Positions 25,029 to 38,100 of a DNA stretch of 64,000 nt are shown here, one piece after another. Origin of the DNA: Anas platyrhynchos. Lineage: Eukaryota > Chordata > Aves > Anseriformes > Anatidae. The notes under the pieces were generated by a model. That model did not search any database, was not told the origin of the DNA, and saw only the letters and a program-made list of their open reading frames with translations. Each line of letters starts with the position of its first letter. Position 1 is the first letter of the stretch. The DNA lies in contig NC_092592.1 of the NCBI RefSeq assembly GCF_047663525.1, positions 19,790,001 to 19,854,000 on the forward strand, in the 5' to 3' direction. Made by a program: the position numbers and the translations under genes.

Positions 25029-26285
25029 GAGAGAGAAGTCTGTTTTTAGTATGTTCAGGAGATTGCATCTGGCCTGTATTTGGGTGGTGCTGCACCAGAT
25101 CTCTAGGAGACACTGATGCAAGTCAAACAATGATGGCCAAACACTGTGGAATGTTACATGGCAGGACCTGAGTGCAGTAACTGGATTCGGCCCATAATTT
25201 CTGATAATGTAGTGGGCAGGAGATGAAAAAATGTTAGGTCTGATAGGAGAATTAATGCTAAACATCAGAGCAAGGAAAAGAATCGGGAGGCAAGGGATCC
25301 TGCATTTCACCTCTACCATCCTTGGTTCAAAACTAGGTTTGGAAGGAACGCTAGTTTGATGGCATCAGCCTCTCCCAGTCTTTTCTGGGTCCTGTGCTGA
25401 GGACAGAAGGGGCTCTGCAGAAGCAGAGGGTGCTGCAGATGAGGCCTACAGTGCTTGTGGAGTATCCCAAATAAGGCCTGTGGCTGCAAGTAGCATGAGA
25501 TGAGAACTAATACTGAGATGCATCTGCTAAGCTATAGGGAAGAAACTTGCACAACTGCTGGCTTTGTGCAGCTCTGCTAGTGTCTGCTCATGAAAATAAT
25601 GTGGCTGCCTGTTAGAAAGGTCACGGTTGAGGTTACAAGGAATACTTTTGAACCGTCTAAGATTGTCTTGAGCCTCTCCAAATTCCTAATTCCTCAGCTG
25701 TTGAACAAGCACACATGTAAACAGTTGCTGGACAAGTTTTAGCTCCCACCTGCTAAGTTATGAGCTGCAGTGGTAGGCCAACCCCCAGTATCCCTTAGGT
25801 AAGCATTTGAAGACGTCTACATGGGCTCTGATTTAAAACGGCCTCCTCTCTAGCATGCTGCTGGTTCTACATTGCAGCTATGGCAATCCTGGGGGTTTAT
25901 CTTGGCTTCTCTTCCCTCTGAATGTATGGCAACACTTGCCAGAGATAACCTCAAGTTCCTGTAGCAGCTGAGAGGAAGAATCTCGGAAGAGACTGGTGTG
26001 ACGAGGAGTCACTGTTCACCAGATGCAGCACAGAATAACCCAAGATTGTTCCTCTGACAGAATTCACTCCCTTTCTGCTACCATCCAGCACACTCTACCA
26101 GACCCTCTTCTTAGAGGAGACTTGTCGGTGCTCTGAAGATGGGAGCCTCACAGCAGTGCTCTGGTGGAAGATGTGACCCCAGAAGGAGAACAGAGGTGGC
26201 GTCTCTGTTTATGGAAATACTTTTTTCCTTTTCTGTTTTGTCGTTTTTGCAATTTACAGTCACTTTCTATTTGTTTGTGCAGAAG

Positions 26286-26291
26286 AATAAA
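26286..26291 (+). terminator. SYNPO2L: Candidate SYNPO2L polyadenylation signal
   Basis: Canonical AATAAA about 3.7 kb after the stop codon, the first outside low-complexity sequence. The downstream sequence is T/G-containing but not a strong GU-rich element. Confidence 0.3.
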
Positions 26292-26310
26292 CTTGTGATA
26301 TGCACTTTAC

Positions 26311-29300
26311 ACGTGGCATTTTGTCACCTTCTTTGCCTAGCACCAAGAAAGGACTGCTGTGTACATCACATGCAGTTCACCACCACCACAATCTATTACT
26401 ACTGCTAAGGCCAAGACAATATAAGGAGTCCAAAAAAAGATGGGATGTCCTGGTAATAAAAACAACTAAGCAAAACAATCAAAAATTAAGTCAGATGTAA
26501 ATTTTGGTGTAAAGGGTTATAAACCACTCACTGATAGGGCAAAGAAGAAATTTCCTTAGGGGTGGTGTCACAGCCTGGTGCTACAATCAGCTCTGCCCGT
26601 TCCTGTTCACCCTCAGCATAACCACTCATAGCCCTGCTCTGCTCCAGCCCAGTGGCTATGGCTAAAACAGAACAAAATCCAGACAGGAATTTACAGAGGT
26701 GCCAGCTAGAAACCTATCCCAACCACCTCTTCTTGTCCCAGTTATTGTGCAGATAGGACCTGTCAGTATGAAATCTGGCCCAGCAACCTGCTCTTGTCCT
26801 AGGCTGTCCCTGCCATAACAGTCCCTGCCCTAGCAAAAGATGGGTCCAAATTTTAACAGTGAAGGGATGGGACAAAACACCTAGCATAACCTAAAATTGA
26901 TTTAGTCACCTTTTCCAGACTTAGCCTAAATCCTCATTTGTTAGCTCCTGAATCCCTGTTAAGGGATTCCTCTGCTATCCCCTGCTTATAAATCTGGTAT
27001 TAACAACAGGTTGTCAGCTCCACTAAGTTCACATACAAACCCACATCGTACTACTACTCACTGTATTCTTAACGTACTGAGAAATCAGGAAACCCAATCC
27101 ATCAGAAAAACAAATATATCCCACTACATCCTCAGGCTCCAGCCCTGGGTCCTGAGAGGTTCATTGTGCTCAGTTTCAGACGAGTGTTGTCAGGCATTAC
27201 TTTTCCAGATGTATGTCACTCACAGATAGCAATTCCTGAGCATTGCAGGAGCTGCTGGGGTCAGCTATAGGATTAGAATGCAGTCTGGACACTTGCCCAG
27301 GCACTGTTTTGGGGATGTTTCTCAGATTAACTGCTAGGAGGCGTCCCTTACACAGTGTCTGGAGGTGGGTTTTGGGACTATCCAGCCTATTTCTGATTGA
27401 TTTGTGGAAAGTAAAAAATCCAAAGGGGTAGCAATGTCTGATGATGCCAAACCTGAGCTTCAAGCCCAACCAGAAGTGCAGTTCCCAAAGAGATAAAACT
27501 ACAGATGCACAAGCTGCAGATTAGGGCTGCATCTTGTTTTGCTTAATAAAGCTGACATAGTAGGATTACGAGCTACTCCAGATGGTTTGACACATTGCAG
27601 GACAGTTGTTGTGTCCAGGGCTATGATTAAATTCCATGTTAACCTCTACAACCTTCTCAAGTGAGAGTCATTTCTTCTCACAACAGACCGTGTCAGAAGG
27701 ATCAGACAATCAGACTTTCAAATGTGGAGGGGGAACCAGCCCCGAGACTACTGGCCCAAAGCAAAGCCACAGGGTTACTGAACCTTTGTTGGCAGGCTAG
27801 GGACGAACATGGACTCCAGTGAGCTCCTCAGAGAGTATTTTAAAAATAGAAAATAGTAAGGTGCCATGGGGGGGGTACCTACCCCCAAAGACTTATGTTG
27901 GATGGAAGGAGAAGTGTCCAGCAAAGTGCAAAGCCAGGCAGGTATGTGGCATGTGTGAAGAATAAGGATATTCCCAGGCACTACATACCTATAGCTGCAA
28001 TGGCCACTAGATGTTGCCACTGTTCTCTAAATTATCCGGAGTTTTGGCATTCACCTGATGTGGTGTTAAACTTGGAGGGTTTAAAATCTTAGGGAATCCT
28101 TCCCTCCTAATCAACCTCTTTTGGCATTCACATATGGTGTTTCTTAATGCCACATACCAGAGGAGAAGACCAGCCTCATGCCGGGCAGTTTTGGCAGTGG
28201 GAGGCTTGCTGCGGCTTGGGGGGGATTCCTGGGTGGCAGCATGTGGGGCATGCAGGCAGACTGCCGGCGAGTAACACACCATAGGTACCCAGCTATTCCA
28301 ACACACAGCTTTGTGATCAAATCCTACATCTTTCTGTCCCAGACCTATGCATCATCATCACCTAAGCCCATTTAATGGCAGGAGAGAGCCGGGTGTTAAC
28401 TATTTGTCCTATTGTGTTGCTACAAGCTACTGACAAGTCTTCCTGCTGTCTGTGTAGAAGTGGAAGAGATTAGGCATATACAAAATATTTTAAAAGATCA
28501 ATATATATATATATGTATTTCAAAATGAAAAGCAACCTCCCCCACAAAAGCCGACCCAAGAGCTTTGCATGTTCTTTTCAGGACAGATCAAATTGTGTTA
28601 AAATCCGCTGCTTACGAATATTTTCAGCACATAACAGTCCTGGGCTCCAGGGAGAAAGGGGAGCAAGGTGAATATTTAACTCCATATCTTTGGAAAACTA
28701 AAATGGTGAAGACTCTTTGCCAGACTGACTCTGCTTGCCAGACTTTCACATGATCAAAATGTGCTCAGGAGGCAGCCCTGCCGATGACTTTTGTCTTGGC
28801 TGCTACTTACGGCCATCTAGCACTATGGAATGAGACAGGTCTCATCTGCTGTGCTTGAAATGATTTTCCAGACATCAACATTCCGAAGTTGCCTGTTTAA
28901 AATTAGGTGCATGGGAATTCAGCAGAAAAATAAACAACTTTTGAAGGTACAGGTCAGACAAAGCAAAGCATTGTGCAAGCTGTTCTTAAAGCCACTTAAG
29001 CAAAGCATATATTTGGAAAGAGGGAGGTAGTCGCAGTGAAATACAGACAGTCCCTTGTGTGATTAAAAACTCCTCTCTGAAGTGCTGAAATGTCCTGAAG
29101 GCAGGACAGGTACTATTACCACTGACCTAAGTGGAAGCTCCACTCTCAAGCAAGGACTGAATTTAGCCCCCATATCTCACTACAATCCAGGGGAAAAAAA
29201 AAAAAAAAAAGGTAACTCATCAACCAAGTCTTGTAATGATTTACAAGCCTGAGCCTTGAGCATGAGTGGGTTACAAGATAAGAGTAAGAGCCCTACATTA

Positions 29301-31200
29301 CTTCTTAGCTCTCCTGTTTTCATCCTATTACCAAAGGCAGGGCTATCAGACTGGGACAACACTACCCATGCAAAAAGCCACTGAGCTGCTGAACCTGGCA
29401 TCGTGGCAGGGCACAAGTGCCATCTCTGCTACGCCCGCCCAAGACATTTCTAGACTAGTGAACTACGTATTTCTATCTCTCAGGGAAACTGTGCAGAGAG
29501 AGGAGAATGAGCAGCATTTAGTTCTCAGCCTGGCAACTGAAAATGGAGCCATACGATTTTATTTGAAGCTAGAGTAGGAGGTGGGAATCTCAGTTAAAGA
29601 TGTGCCTTGGTGCTTAAGTGTCAGACACAAGACTGCTTTATCCAAATCACCCTGTAAATCCTGGTGCCATACTAACAGAATAAACCCTCTCTTACATTCC
29701 CTCTGGGATCAAGGCTCCAGCTCCGTGCAGTACACACCAACAGCACCGTTAGGTCCCACACCTCACCCTGTGTATGGATACCTGCCTTCCCTTAACCCCA
29801 CTTGTTTCTTACCCTTTGGGATGGGGATCCTCAGAGGAATCTGGTCTCCTGGAGGCATCTCACCCCGAATTGCCATCAGTGCCCAGTCCTTTCTGCTGGG
29901 CATGCCTGCCAGTATCCTGTCTGAGATTCACAGACACTGCACACCTTCCCTTCATCTCCTTCCTATTGCTTTTCCCTACTCTCTCTAGAGTTTTGTAAGA
30001 GGGTTTCCATCGATCTCCCACTAGTCTTGAGGCCCTCTCCTTCCATCCTGCACAGCTCTTCTGCATGCATCTGGACCATCTCTCCACTGGGATGGGAGGA
30101 AGCAGAGAAGCAGCAGGTCGTGCTGTGTGGTAGGGAAGAATAAACACATATTTCCCTGCTACAACATCTTCTAGAGCTACACCATGCCTCAAAACCCAAC
30201 AGGTTTCCCTGTGATATCCATCTAGCACAGATTGTTCACCTAAGGTGTAATTTGTGCTCATGAAGGTGCTGGAGATGACTGGAGAAATAATATAGCAGCT
30301 AAAAAATGGTCTGAAAACAGCTGCTGGAGGCAAGCAGAGAGGAGGCAGAGTTTAGCATCGTTCCAGTGACTGCAGGAAGGTGCCGTATAATGGTAGCTGC
30401 ACTTCTCAGCTTCCTACCTCATAATATAAATCACATTAATTCTTAGTTGATTACCAAAATGGAGGCAGAAACTTCTTAAATCTGAGGCAACTCTATCTCA
30501 TGCCTTTGAGAAAGGAGAGGCAAAGGGCTGCTGATTTTGAGCAATTATCAGCACATCAAACTTTAGGCTAGGAGATGGCCATATGTGCCCTGATTCCAAG
30601 CAGGGTATAAAGGCAGTTTATTGCCCGTAGGTCCCTACTTCCTATTCACAGACAAAGGAGCGATGGTAGGGGTGTCGTTGGCATGCACAGAGCTACACAA
30701 AATGCAGGCAATCAACCCCATTTCTGCCATGAATCAGGAAATGAGTTTCCTTGCTGTTTGATCCTTCTGGGTCTCCCATACACATTGCACAGCTACTTCC
30801 TAAGACTCTCTAAATAGCTTTCCAGACTTTGTGGTTTTCTCACTACTTCTTGGTTCATGCATATGATCACTTTACTTCTGTGCCTTCAGATGCATTACTT
30901 GAATGCCTGGCATTTTAGGAATTGTGTATGAGAGCCTTGAGGAGGCCAAGCTGAATGATGGAGTGAGGAGGGGGCAGAAGAAACATGTAAATAAGAGCAA
31001 AACCCCAGAGAGTTTTTGAAGCATTGCTGAGAAACATGATATTGAGAAAGGATTACTAAAATGGAACAGGAGGAGGAAGAGGAATGCAATATTGATTTGA
31101 GTGAGGCACCTACGGGGTGCCTGGTCTTCCTGGGCACGGAGACAGCGACTGCAGGAGGCCCAAGGAGCAACCTTTTCCTTTCCCCTCTCCTCGGGGCCGG
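26311..31200. other. Intergenic region between SYNPO2L and MYOZ1
   Basis: No exon with family resemblance or coherent coding potential on either strand. It holds short AT-rich runs (about 28500-28514, TATATA), an A18 run near 29193 and a TATAAA at 30606-30611 without a convincing downstream exon. Confidence 0.6.
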
Positions 31201-31239
31201 TGGCAGTGCTATCTGAGACCCTACGCTCCAGGCTGTCAG

Positions 31240-31249
31240 CTATTAATAA
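31240..31249 (+). promoter_or_regulatory. MYOZ1: MEF2 site, candidate MYOZ1 core promoter
   Basis: CTATTAATAA matches YTAWWWWTAR perfectly and could also act as an AT-rich TATA-like element. It lies 2.3 kb upstream of the first MYOZ1 coding exon and 225 bp before a perfect donor (GAG|GTGAGT, 31475). MYOZ1 is a fast-muscle gene, for which MEF2 control is plausible. The assignment is inference. Confidence 0.4.
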
Positions 31250-31269
31250 CCGCAGGATGCCTGTGCAAG

Positions 31270-31474
31270 CAGACTTCAAGAGTCAAATTCACAGCACTCT
31301 GCATCAGCACTTTGTGCTGGGCAGAGCTTGCCTGCACCCAGGCCCCCTGGGCGAGCGGGGCTGCCGGACCAGCCTCCCCAGCAGCACCCAAGGACGGGCT
31401 GGGAGGAAGCAGCCCCCTGCCGAGCTGTGGGGCAGGCGCATGAGCCGAGCTGAGCGGGGCACTGCAAGCCTGAG
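31270..31474 (+). other. MYOZ1: Candidate noncoding exon 1 of MYOZ1
   Basis: The MYOZ1 start codon sits 26 bases into an exon with its own acceptor, so at least one noncoding exon lies upstream. The best donor in the right place is CCTGAG|GTGAGT at 31475, following a GC-rich stretch and the MEF2 site. The 5' limit given is simply about 20-30 bp after the MEF2/TATA-like element. It would contain short upstream ATGs. Confidence 0.35.
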
Positions 31475-33569
31475 GTGAGTTGACCTCGAAGCAAAATAGT
31501 TTAGGGCAGGGGCTGGAGAGGGTGAAAACTAGGTTGCTTTGAAGCAAAACCAAGAAAATGACTGCTGCAAAGACTCATGCAGGAAAAGACAGAGGAGTTG
31601 CACTGAGGGATAAGGCTGAGGGGAGAAAAGGACAATTGTGGCCCTGGCTTTATGCATGGGACAGTGGGGAGGCTGGGGACTGAGGCTCCAGCAGCCTCCC
31701 CCGTGGTGGCGTAGCAGGAAGAGTCACGGTGTGGCTCTCAGCCCTGTCCATACTGAAGACCGTTGCCCTTTTCCTTACGTTAAACCACTTCCATGGAGCA
31801 GGTTTTCCACTCCCCAGTCCTGATGGACTAGTGAAGGACAGCAGAATGGGACAGCCTTGCCCTCACTGCTCCTCCGTAATGGGAGTGCTGGAAGGGCACG
31901 GCTCCCTACCAGTGCCAGCCCTTCCTCTCTTGCCCCAAGGAGACCACATTTGGGGCATGCAGATGATTTTCCCTCTGTTTTGGCAGTCTTGTGACCCATC
32001 AGATGGGCCATAACCTTCCAACCCCCCTGCCTCCTGGCAGCATTGCCCCTTTCCTGTCAAGCAGGGCCCGCTTCTTTTAAATAGCCAAGCAGATGTCCGT
32101 CTGCTCGAGGAGAATGTGCAGCACATGCTTTATGGCTGCACCTGCTTACGCTTGCTTTGCGAATACACCAGGATGGGCTCTTCTGCCATGTGAACTACAT
32201 AGGCAGCATCTCAGGGAAAAGTAAAGCTTGGAAATCAGAAAGTAAAAATAATATCCATGAGAATATCTGCCAGTGTGATTGGAGCTGGTTTGGTGGGGCT
32301 GGGCTGCTTTAGCAGTTATCATCACCTCATCACATGAAAATCACGTTGCAAAAGGAGCAACAGTGGAATAAAACTGAAAAATACACAGAAGATAAAAATG
32401 TCTTGATCACATCAAGGGCAGCGCACAAGCTCCCAGAGCTAGTTGTTTGCTTGCTAGTTTATATATATATATGTGCTCATGGTTACATAAATATAACTCC
32501 TAGTTCAGTCTATTCAGTTCTGAAGTGTTAAGCAACTAAAGGTGCAAAGAGGCACAAGGATGGAGATGATCAGTTACTGTATTCCACTGAGGAAGCCAGT
32601 GGACCTTTGCTCTTTTTCATCTGCACTGTGTACAGTGGTATTAGGTGAGGATCTGTCCCCCTGTATGCTGCTATTCGGGCACTGACAGTGCTAAAGCAAA
32701 GGCAAGACTTTGGCTCTACTCATGTTATGTGTGATAACCTCCAGAGGAACTGTGAAAAGCTGTGTGAAGTGAAATTGCTGAGATTTCTCCTAACTTTCCC
32801 TGACTTTGAAGCACACATCTTTTATCCTTTTGGGGACAAAGATGGAAAACAGTGTACCAGAAGAAATCTCCCTCTTCCTCTCGCCTACTCTCCAAAATGA
32901 AATGTGATAAGACCAATAAATAAGATACTGGTGCAAGTGACTTCAAACAACTTGGGTGAACAACTTTTCCTTCAACAAGCTTGCCTGTGCCTTCTTTCTC
33001 CAGCCCTTCTGTAACAAGTTAGAATTACATAGGGTTTCTTTTTTTTTTTTCTTCCTTTTTTTTTATTCCAATTTCAATAGAACTATCTAAACATCTAAAC
33101 CAAACTAACACATTATTCAAAATGCTCCCAGATAACTCATGGGCAGACTCAACATCTTAATACCAAAGCATACATCACCACTGAATGATAACTGCCCGCT
33201 ATTAGAGTATGTTATGGTAGTGAATTTTCAAACTGACGTTTTGTTACTCCAGCACAATAATGTAACAGAGCAGCACTGTGGCACACACAGGCTGGGAGAC
33301 TGCTATGTTGTAATTATACTGTGTAGTTTGGATGGCAATGCCTCTGCTGTGACCAGTTGCCATATTTTGTGTCGTAATACTATGTCTCCAAAGAACAGCA
33401 GGATATTCTGCATAGGATGATACCATTTGCTACCTCTTCCATGTGGAAGGGATGGAAAAGAGCCTGTGTGTGAAATGAAGACCATGTGTCTCTTAACTGT
33501 AGATGGCAACTGAAAGAGAGGCAAGAGATAACTTCCAGTGTTTCATTCTCCATTTCCTTGTGTGTTTAG
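31475..33569 (+). other. MYOZ1: Presumed MYOZ1 intron 1
   Basis: It runs from the candidate donor at 31475 to a good acceptor (tttcattctccatttccttgtgtgtttag type tract, AG at 33568-33569). It includes a TATATA run near 32460 and a T-rich stretch at 33041-33063. No other signal is seen. Confidence 0.4.
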
Positions 33570-33671
33570 AGCAAAGCAGAGAACTCTTTGTGGGAATGCC
33601 CCTTGCAGGGACTCCTGCTCCTGTTAAAAGGAAAAAGTCCACTAAACTCATTGGGAAGCTGACACACGAAG
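33570..33671 (+). CDS. MYOZ1: MYOZ1 exon with start codon
   Basis: Acceptor AG at 33568-33569, 26 nt of 5'UTR, ATG at 33596, and donor CACGAAG|GTAAGA (GT at 33672), phase 1. It encodes residues 1-25, MPLAGTPAPVKRKKSTKL and then IGKLTHE. The frame stays open upstream of the acceptor, but that sequence is intronic and does not resemble the family. Confidence 0.93.
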
Positions 33672-35070
33672 GTAAGATATGCAAAACTGCACACATGAGA
33701 ACTGTTTGGGTTCCAACTTAAATTTTAGCTTTCAAAATTTCACACCACATCTGACTGAACTCCTACAGCAAGATATGCATTGAACTTACCAGGAGGTCAC
33801 AACTATTACTAAAGCGCAGCCTTCAAGCACACCACATTCTGTAATGTTCTGTTAAATGTGTTGTATACACCATGTCAGTGTGAATGGAAAGAGAATATGA
33901 TCATTTCTGGGCATCAATATTGCAATGCCTGGTTATATTCTACGTTAATCTCTCTCTTGCAATCTTCGCCTCTTTTTCCTCTTTGTGAGAGAATTCCTTT
34001 GATTCCAGCACTCATTAGTGGAAAAAGGCAAAATCTCTCAGTGGGGTTAACACAGCAGGAAGAATATGACTTGGGACACTTCTCTTTCTACAGAATACAT
34101 GTGTATTGGGTAGGGTGACTTTTAATTAAATGTGATATTTTCCTCTTTACTTTTAACAACATGGGAAAGGTTTTCAGAGGTTTTGTAAAGTAGTAATTCA
34201 GTGCTGGCCCTTTCTTCAGCTCCCGAAAAGGACTATTTAAACTTCTTTATTAGGGTACTTGTATTTATTTTTCTATTCATCCTAATCCTGCATTCATGTA
34301 AATGAGCAAGTAAAAATCCAATTTTCCATTAAAGGGCATTTCCTCTTGCCCTAGGACATAGTGTCAGATGTGATTAGCTTGCTTAAAAAAAAAAAAAGAG
34401 AATTTCTTCAAAGAACGTCTATTAAAATTAATGGGCTTATACTAATCTTATACCAGTTTAAGGAGGGAGATTTATTCTCTGTTGTAAATTATAAGTAGAG
34501 ACAGATAAGTGGTCTTAACCTTACTTAATACAGACACATAATAAAAAAAAAGAAAAGTAGAAAAGTTGCTTGTTTCAGGATGAAAAGCTTTAACCACATT
34601 TCTGCAAGATTTTTACACTGAAAATGTTTGAATCCATTGCTCTGACAGAGAATTGGGGGTACCAAATTATATGGAAAGGGACTTATCCAGTAAGCAGCCT
34701 ATTGTCTTGAAGAGAAGGTCCACCACTTTTCCTTCCAGAAGTTCCCCTTAAAACAAACAAACATGATATAACTTCATTAAATCTTGCCATGGTTACAGAA
34801 TAATGTTTAAACCAAAGCATGCCAGAATTGTCTTTGTTCACTGTGTGACAGCGCGATCTGAAGAGCTGACTGCCACTCATTTCAGTCCAGAGGAGGGGAG
34901 TATCAGGCAGTAACTGGATAAGCCAGGGGCACATTTTGAGGCAATACCAATAACTTCTGCTGCACTGAGGTGCTTCAGATGTGGCTACATGTAGAATACA
35001 TGCACCCTTATGTCCTGATTCCAATCCACAGTAAATTTCACCCACCTATATAAAAAATTTCATCACTGCA

Positions 35071-35111
<41 letters not shown>

Positions 35112-38100
35112 CATGGGTTATTTCCTAAAAACTTAATTTAGAAATTTAGAAGAGAATTTGGCTACTTTGAAATCCCTGATGCTGGGAAGCAATGGACAAG
35201 AGAGCTGGACCAGAGCACTTCCTAAAGTGTCCTGTTTCATATGTTTTGTAGACATGCCACAAGAGGTATCCAAGCTGAACCTGGGGAAGAAGATCAGCAT
35301 CCCCAGAGATGTGATGCTAGAAGAGCTTTCTCTCCTCACGAACAAAGGATCCAAGATGTTCAAATTACGACAGCTGAGGGTGGAGAAGTTCATTTATGAG
35401 AATAACCCTGATGCCTTCACTGACAATTCTGTGGTAGGTTGGAAATTAAAACCGCTCCATACCCCCAGGGGAAATAGGAATAGAAAGTGCCTGAGCTCGT
35501 CTCTGTCTGAATGCATATGCATGGGCGAGGGGGGGATCCACTGGCAAAGGAGTGCAGAAAAATAAATATATATATAGGGACACACAAGTTTTATTTCCTT
35601 TTGGCAGCAGCATTATTTTCCTTTGGCAAATACTTTGGTATCACGCAGAAGCATGAGAAAAGCCAGTACTGAGTGAAGAGGGAGAACTGTGTGTACAGCA
35701 GGTGTTCATAGCTGCACAGGGCAGGACTAATTGTTGTTGTACACATTCCCTTATTTTTCTTTGCAAGATGGAAATGATCCAGTCAGGTCTGACTTCAGCA
35801 CCAGTGGGTGCAGTTTTATTTTTAGCCTAGGATACACTTTTATTCTTCCTACTGTGCAGAGTCCTCTGCTCATTTTTGCAAGAAGCTCTGTAAATGAAAA
35901 TTCAGACAGAAAGCTCTAAGATGATACTGCAGTATCTTCAGTTTACTTGCTAGAATCTATGGTTGGTTTTTTGTTTTGTTTTGTTTTTCTGGAGTATTTC
36001 CCTATAAGACATGGTATCTTGTTTTCCCCTTTCCCGTGAGATAGTTCTGTTAGCTAACCTTTGAACTTCTTTCTTCAGTAAGACCTTCTGAAGATACTTA
36101 AACGTTTACAAATGGAAACTTCCCTTTCATGTGATTGTCAGGAATTCAGTAAAACAAATAGAAAATGTTTCAGGTTCACACACATTGTGATGCAGCATCT
36201 CATCTTCTGATGCTCTTTAAATTTTATTTGGTGTCGTTTTATCCCTTTATGGCATCTGTTTTCCAGTCCAGGGAAACTCAAGCAAAATAATAAAAGTCAA
36301 GCTGAAGTTAATGTTCTGTCAAATGAAAACATGCTATTTTTTAGCTCTCTGATGTTTTAAAAAGCAGCAAGTAGACCTTTGTAGTTGACTTCTAAAAATG
36401 ACAATTTGGGAAGCAGGATGTGGAAAGATGCCTGAAATAAAAGAAATCATTAAAATTGTCACAGTAGGTCAGACTGCAGATCAGGGATGACACACCAGAG
36501 ATACAGCAAGTATATCTGGTGTTGTTGGACTTCGTGCAGTTTCTTCATCTCTTTGTGCCTTAGGCAGTTCCTCTCTTCAATTAGCTCCCTCCTAGAAGGG
36601 ATGTCAGAATGACTGGTGTGTTGAACTTTGAACTCTCTGAATGAAAACCTTAGAGAAATGCAAGCTGTTTTTATAAATACTCAGCAATCTCAGAGCTCCT
36701 AAAATGTATGAGGGCCAACTTCATATGTCAGAGTCTGAAGACTGCAGTGAGGATCACAGGAGGAGTGAGAAAATAATAATGTATGGGAATAAAAAGGCTG
36801 AAATCAAAACATTCAAAAAATTGAGAGTCCAATCAGAGAAATACAGTCAATGAGTTGTGACAAACGAGCTCACTGGATATGCAAAACCGAGTATGAATAA
36901 CTGGATATGCAAAAACAAAGAGGCCCTGAAGTATTAATAGAGACACTGGGTCTCTCCAAGACTTAGATTACAAAGGCTGAAGACAACCACTTACTCTCTG
37001 TTCACCGTTTTTCCTGTTTTGTTCTGTTTATTCATCCACACCTGACATTCACTCCATACCTGTTCTGTAGTGAACCTCTACATTTTTTTCTGCAAGAAAA
37101 CCCCTGCTCCCCTGCTTTTTGAGCAAGACTGTTAAGACATTTTGCTGTGGAGATGTATTTGGGGGTTAGACAAGACCCTAGCAAGCCTAGGATTTTTTTC
37201 ATGGCTTTGCTAAATGGCAACAATGGCAGAGGCTCCAAAGAGGAGCTGGTGCTCTGCTTTAGAATCCTCCATGACTCACTTTCAGGGCTCTCTTTTCTCC
37301 ACACTCATGGTACAGGTAATGAATCAGTTGGTGCAGGAAGACTTCAGTCTGCCATACCGTCCTTGCACAGGGCCATTTTAGCAGGATTACAAACATGATT
37401 GTTACCATTTGCTGGCTGCTCTGTGTGCTCTGTGTGAGGGCTCTGCCAGGCTGCATCCACTGTTTCTGTGGATAACTGTTCTCATCATCACAGCCAGCAT
37501 GAATTAGCACCTTTGCTGGCAGCCAGAGCAGCAAGAATAAAAGCTGAGAGATCTCAGCAACGAAGCAACCCCCTCAGAGGACTGGTTGCTATCAGGCAGC
37601 TAAAGGCAGCAGATCTGTGGCCTCACTGTTGTCTTCCAAACCATCAGGACAATGCCTGACCTTAGCACCAAATCACTTTATCAAAAAACCTTTTTGATTG
37701 CAATTTTTGATTAGTTCTCTATTCGTTTCCTTCCTTGCTCCTGGCTCTGCTCAAAGGAGGATACAGAAAAGAAGGCTTAAACAAAAAGGAACTGTGAGAG
37801 GAAGCTAATGGCAGAGCAGAGAATTCCTACTGCTTCTTCCAGTCACTTCCTCCTCTCAGTTAGTTTTCGTGTCCTTTGCTACCTGTCCCAAAGAAGTCCC
37901 TGTGCCTTCAAGGCTGTGGGACAGTGAAGGGATTTAAAGCTGGTGGTTTGGTTTTTGTTTTTATATCATGGATTCATTAACTGTCTGAAAAAGTTCTGAG
38001 GACAAAGCAGAGCAAGAAAGGGCTGGAATGGAGTACAGGTTGTTTCTTTCCCCCAGAAAAAGTAAGGTAATGTTATATAAAAACAGGACAAAGAGAAAGG

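Larger units (their letters stand above)
22586..26310 (+). other. SYNPO2L: SYNPO2L 3'UTR and downstream flank
   Basis: After the stop, the first AATAAA outside a simple repeat is at 26286-26291, which would give a 3'UTR of about 3.7 kb; a second lies at 26455-26460. An A-rich repeat near 25.0 kb also contains AATAAA hexamers and could be used instead. The true end cannot be decided from sequence. No coding signal is seen. Confidence 0.45.

Noticed and set aside
30606-30611. TATAAA as the MYOZ1 promoter
   Set aside because: No convincing first-exon donor follows it; the MEF2 site and donor near 31.24-31.47 kb fit better. Not excluded.
31101-31478. Possible 125-codon gene ending at a perfect donor
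   Set aside because: Low-complexity translation without recognisable similarity; better explained as a noncoding first exon of MYOZ1.
33503-33595. In-frame upstream ATG extending MYOZ1 by 31 residues
   Set aside because: It lies across a good splice acceptor and the added residues do not match any myozenin N-terminus.
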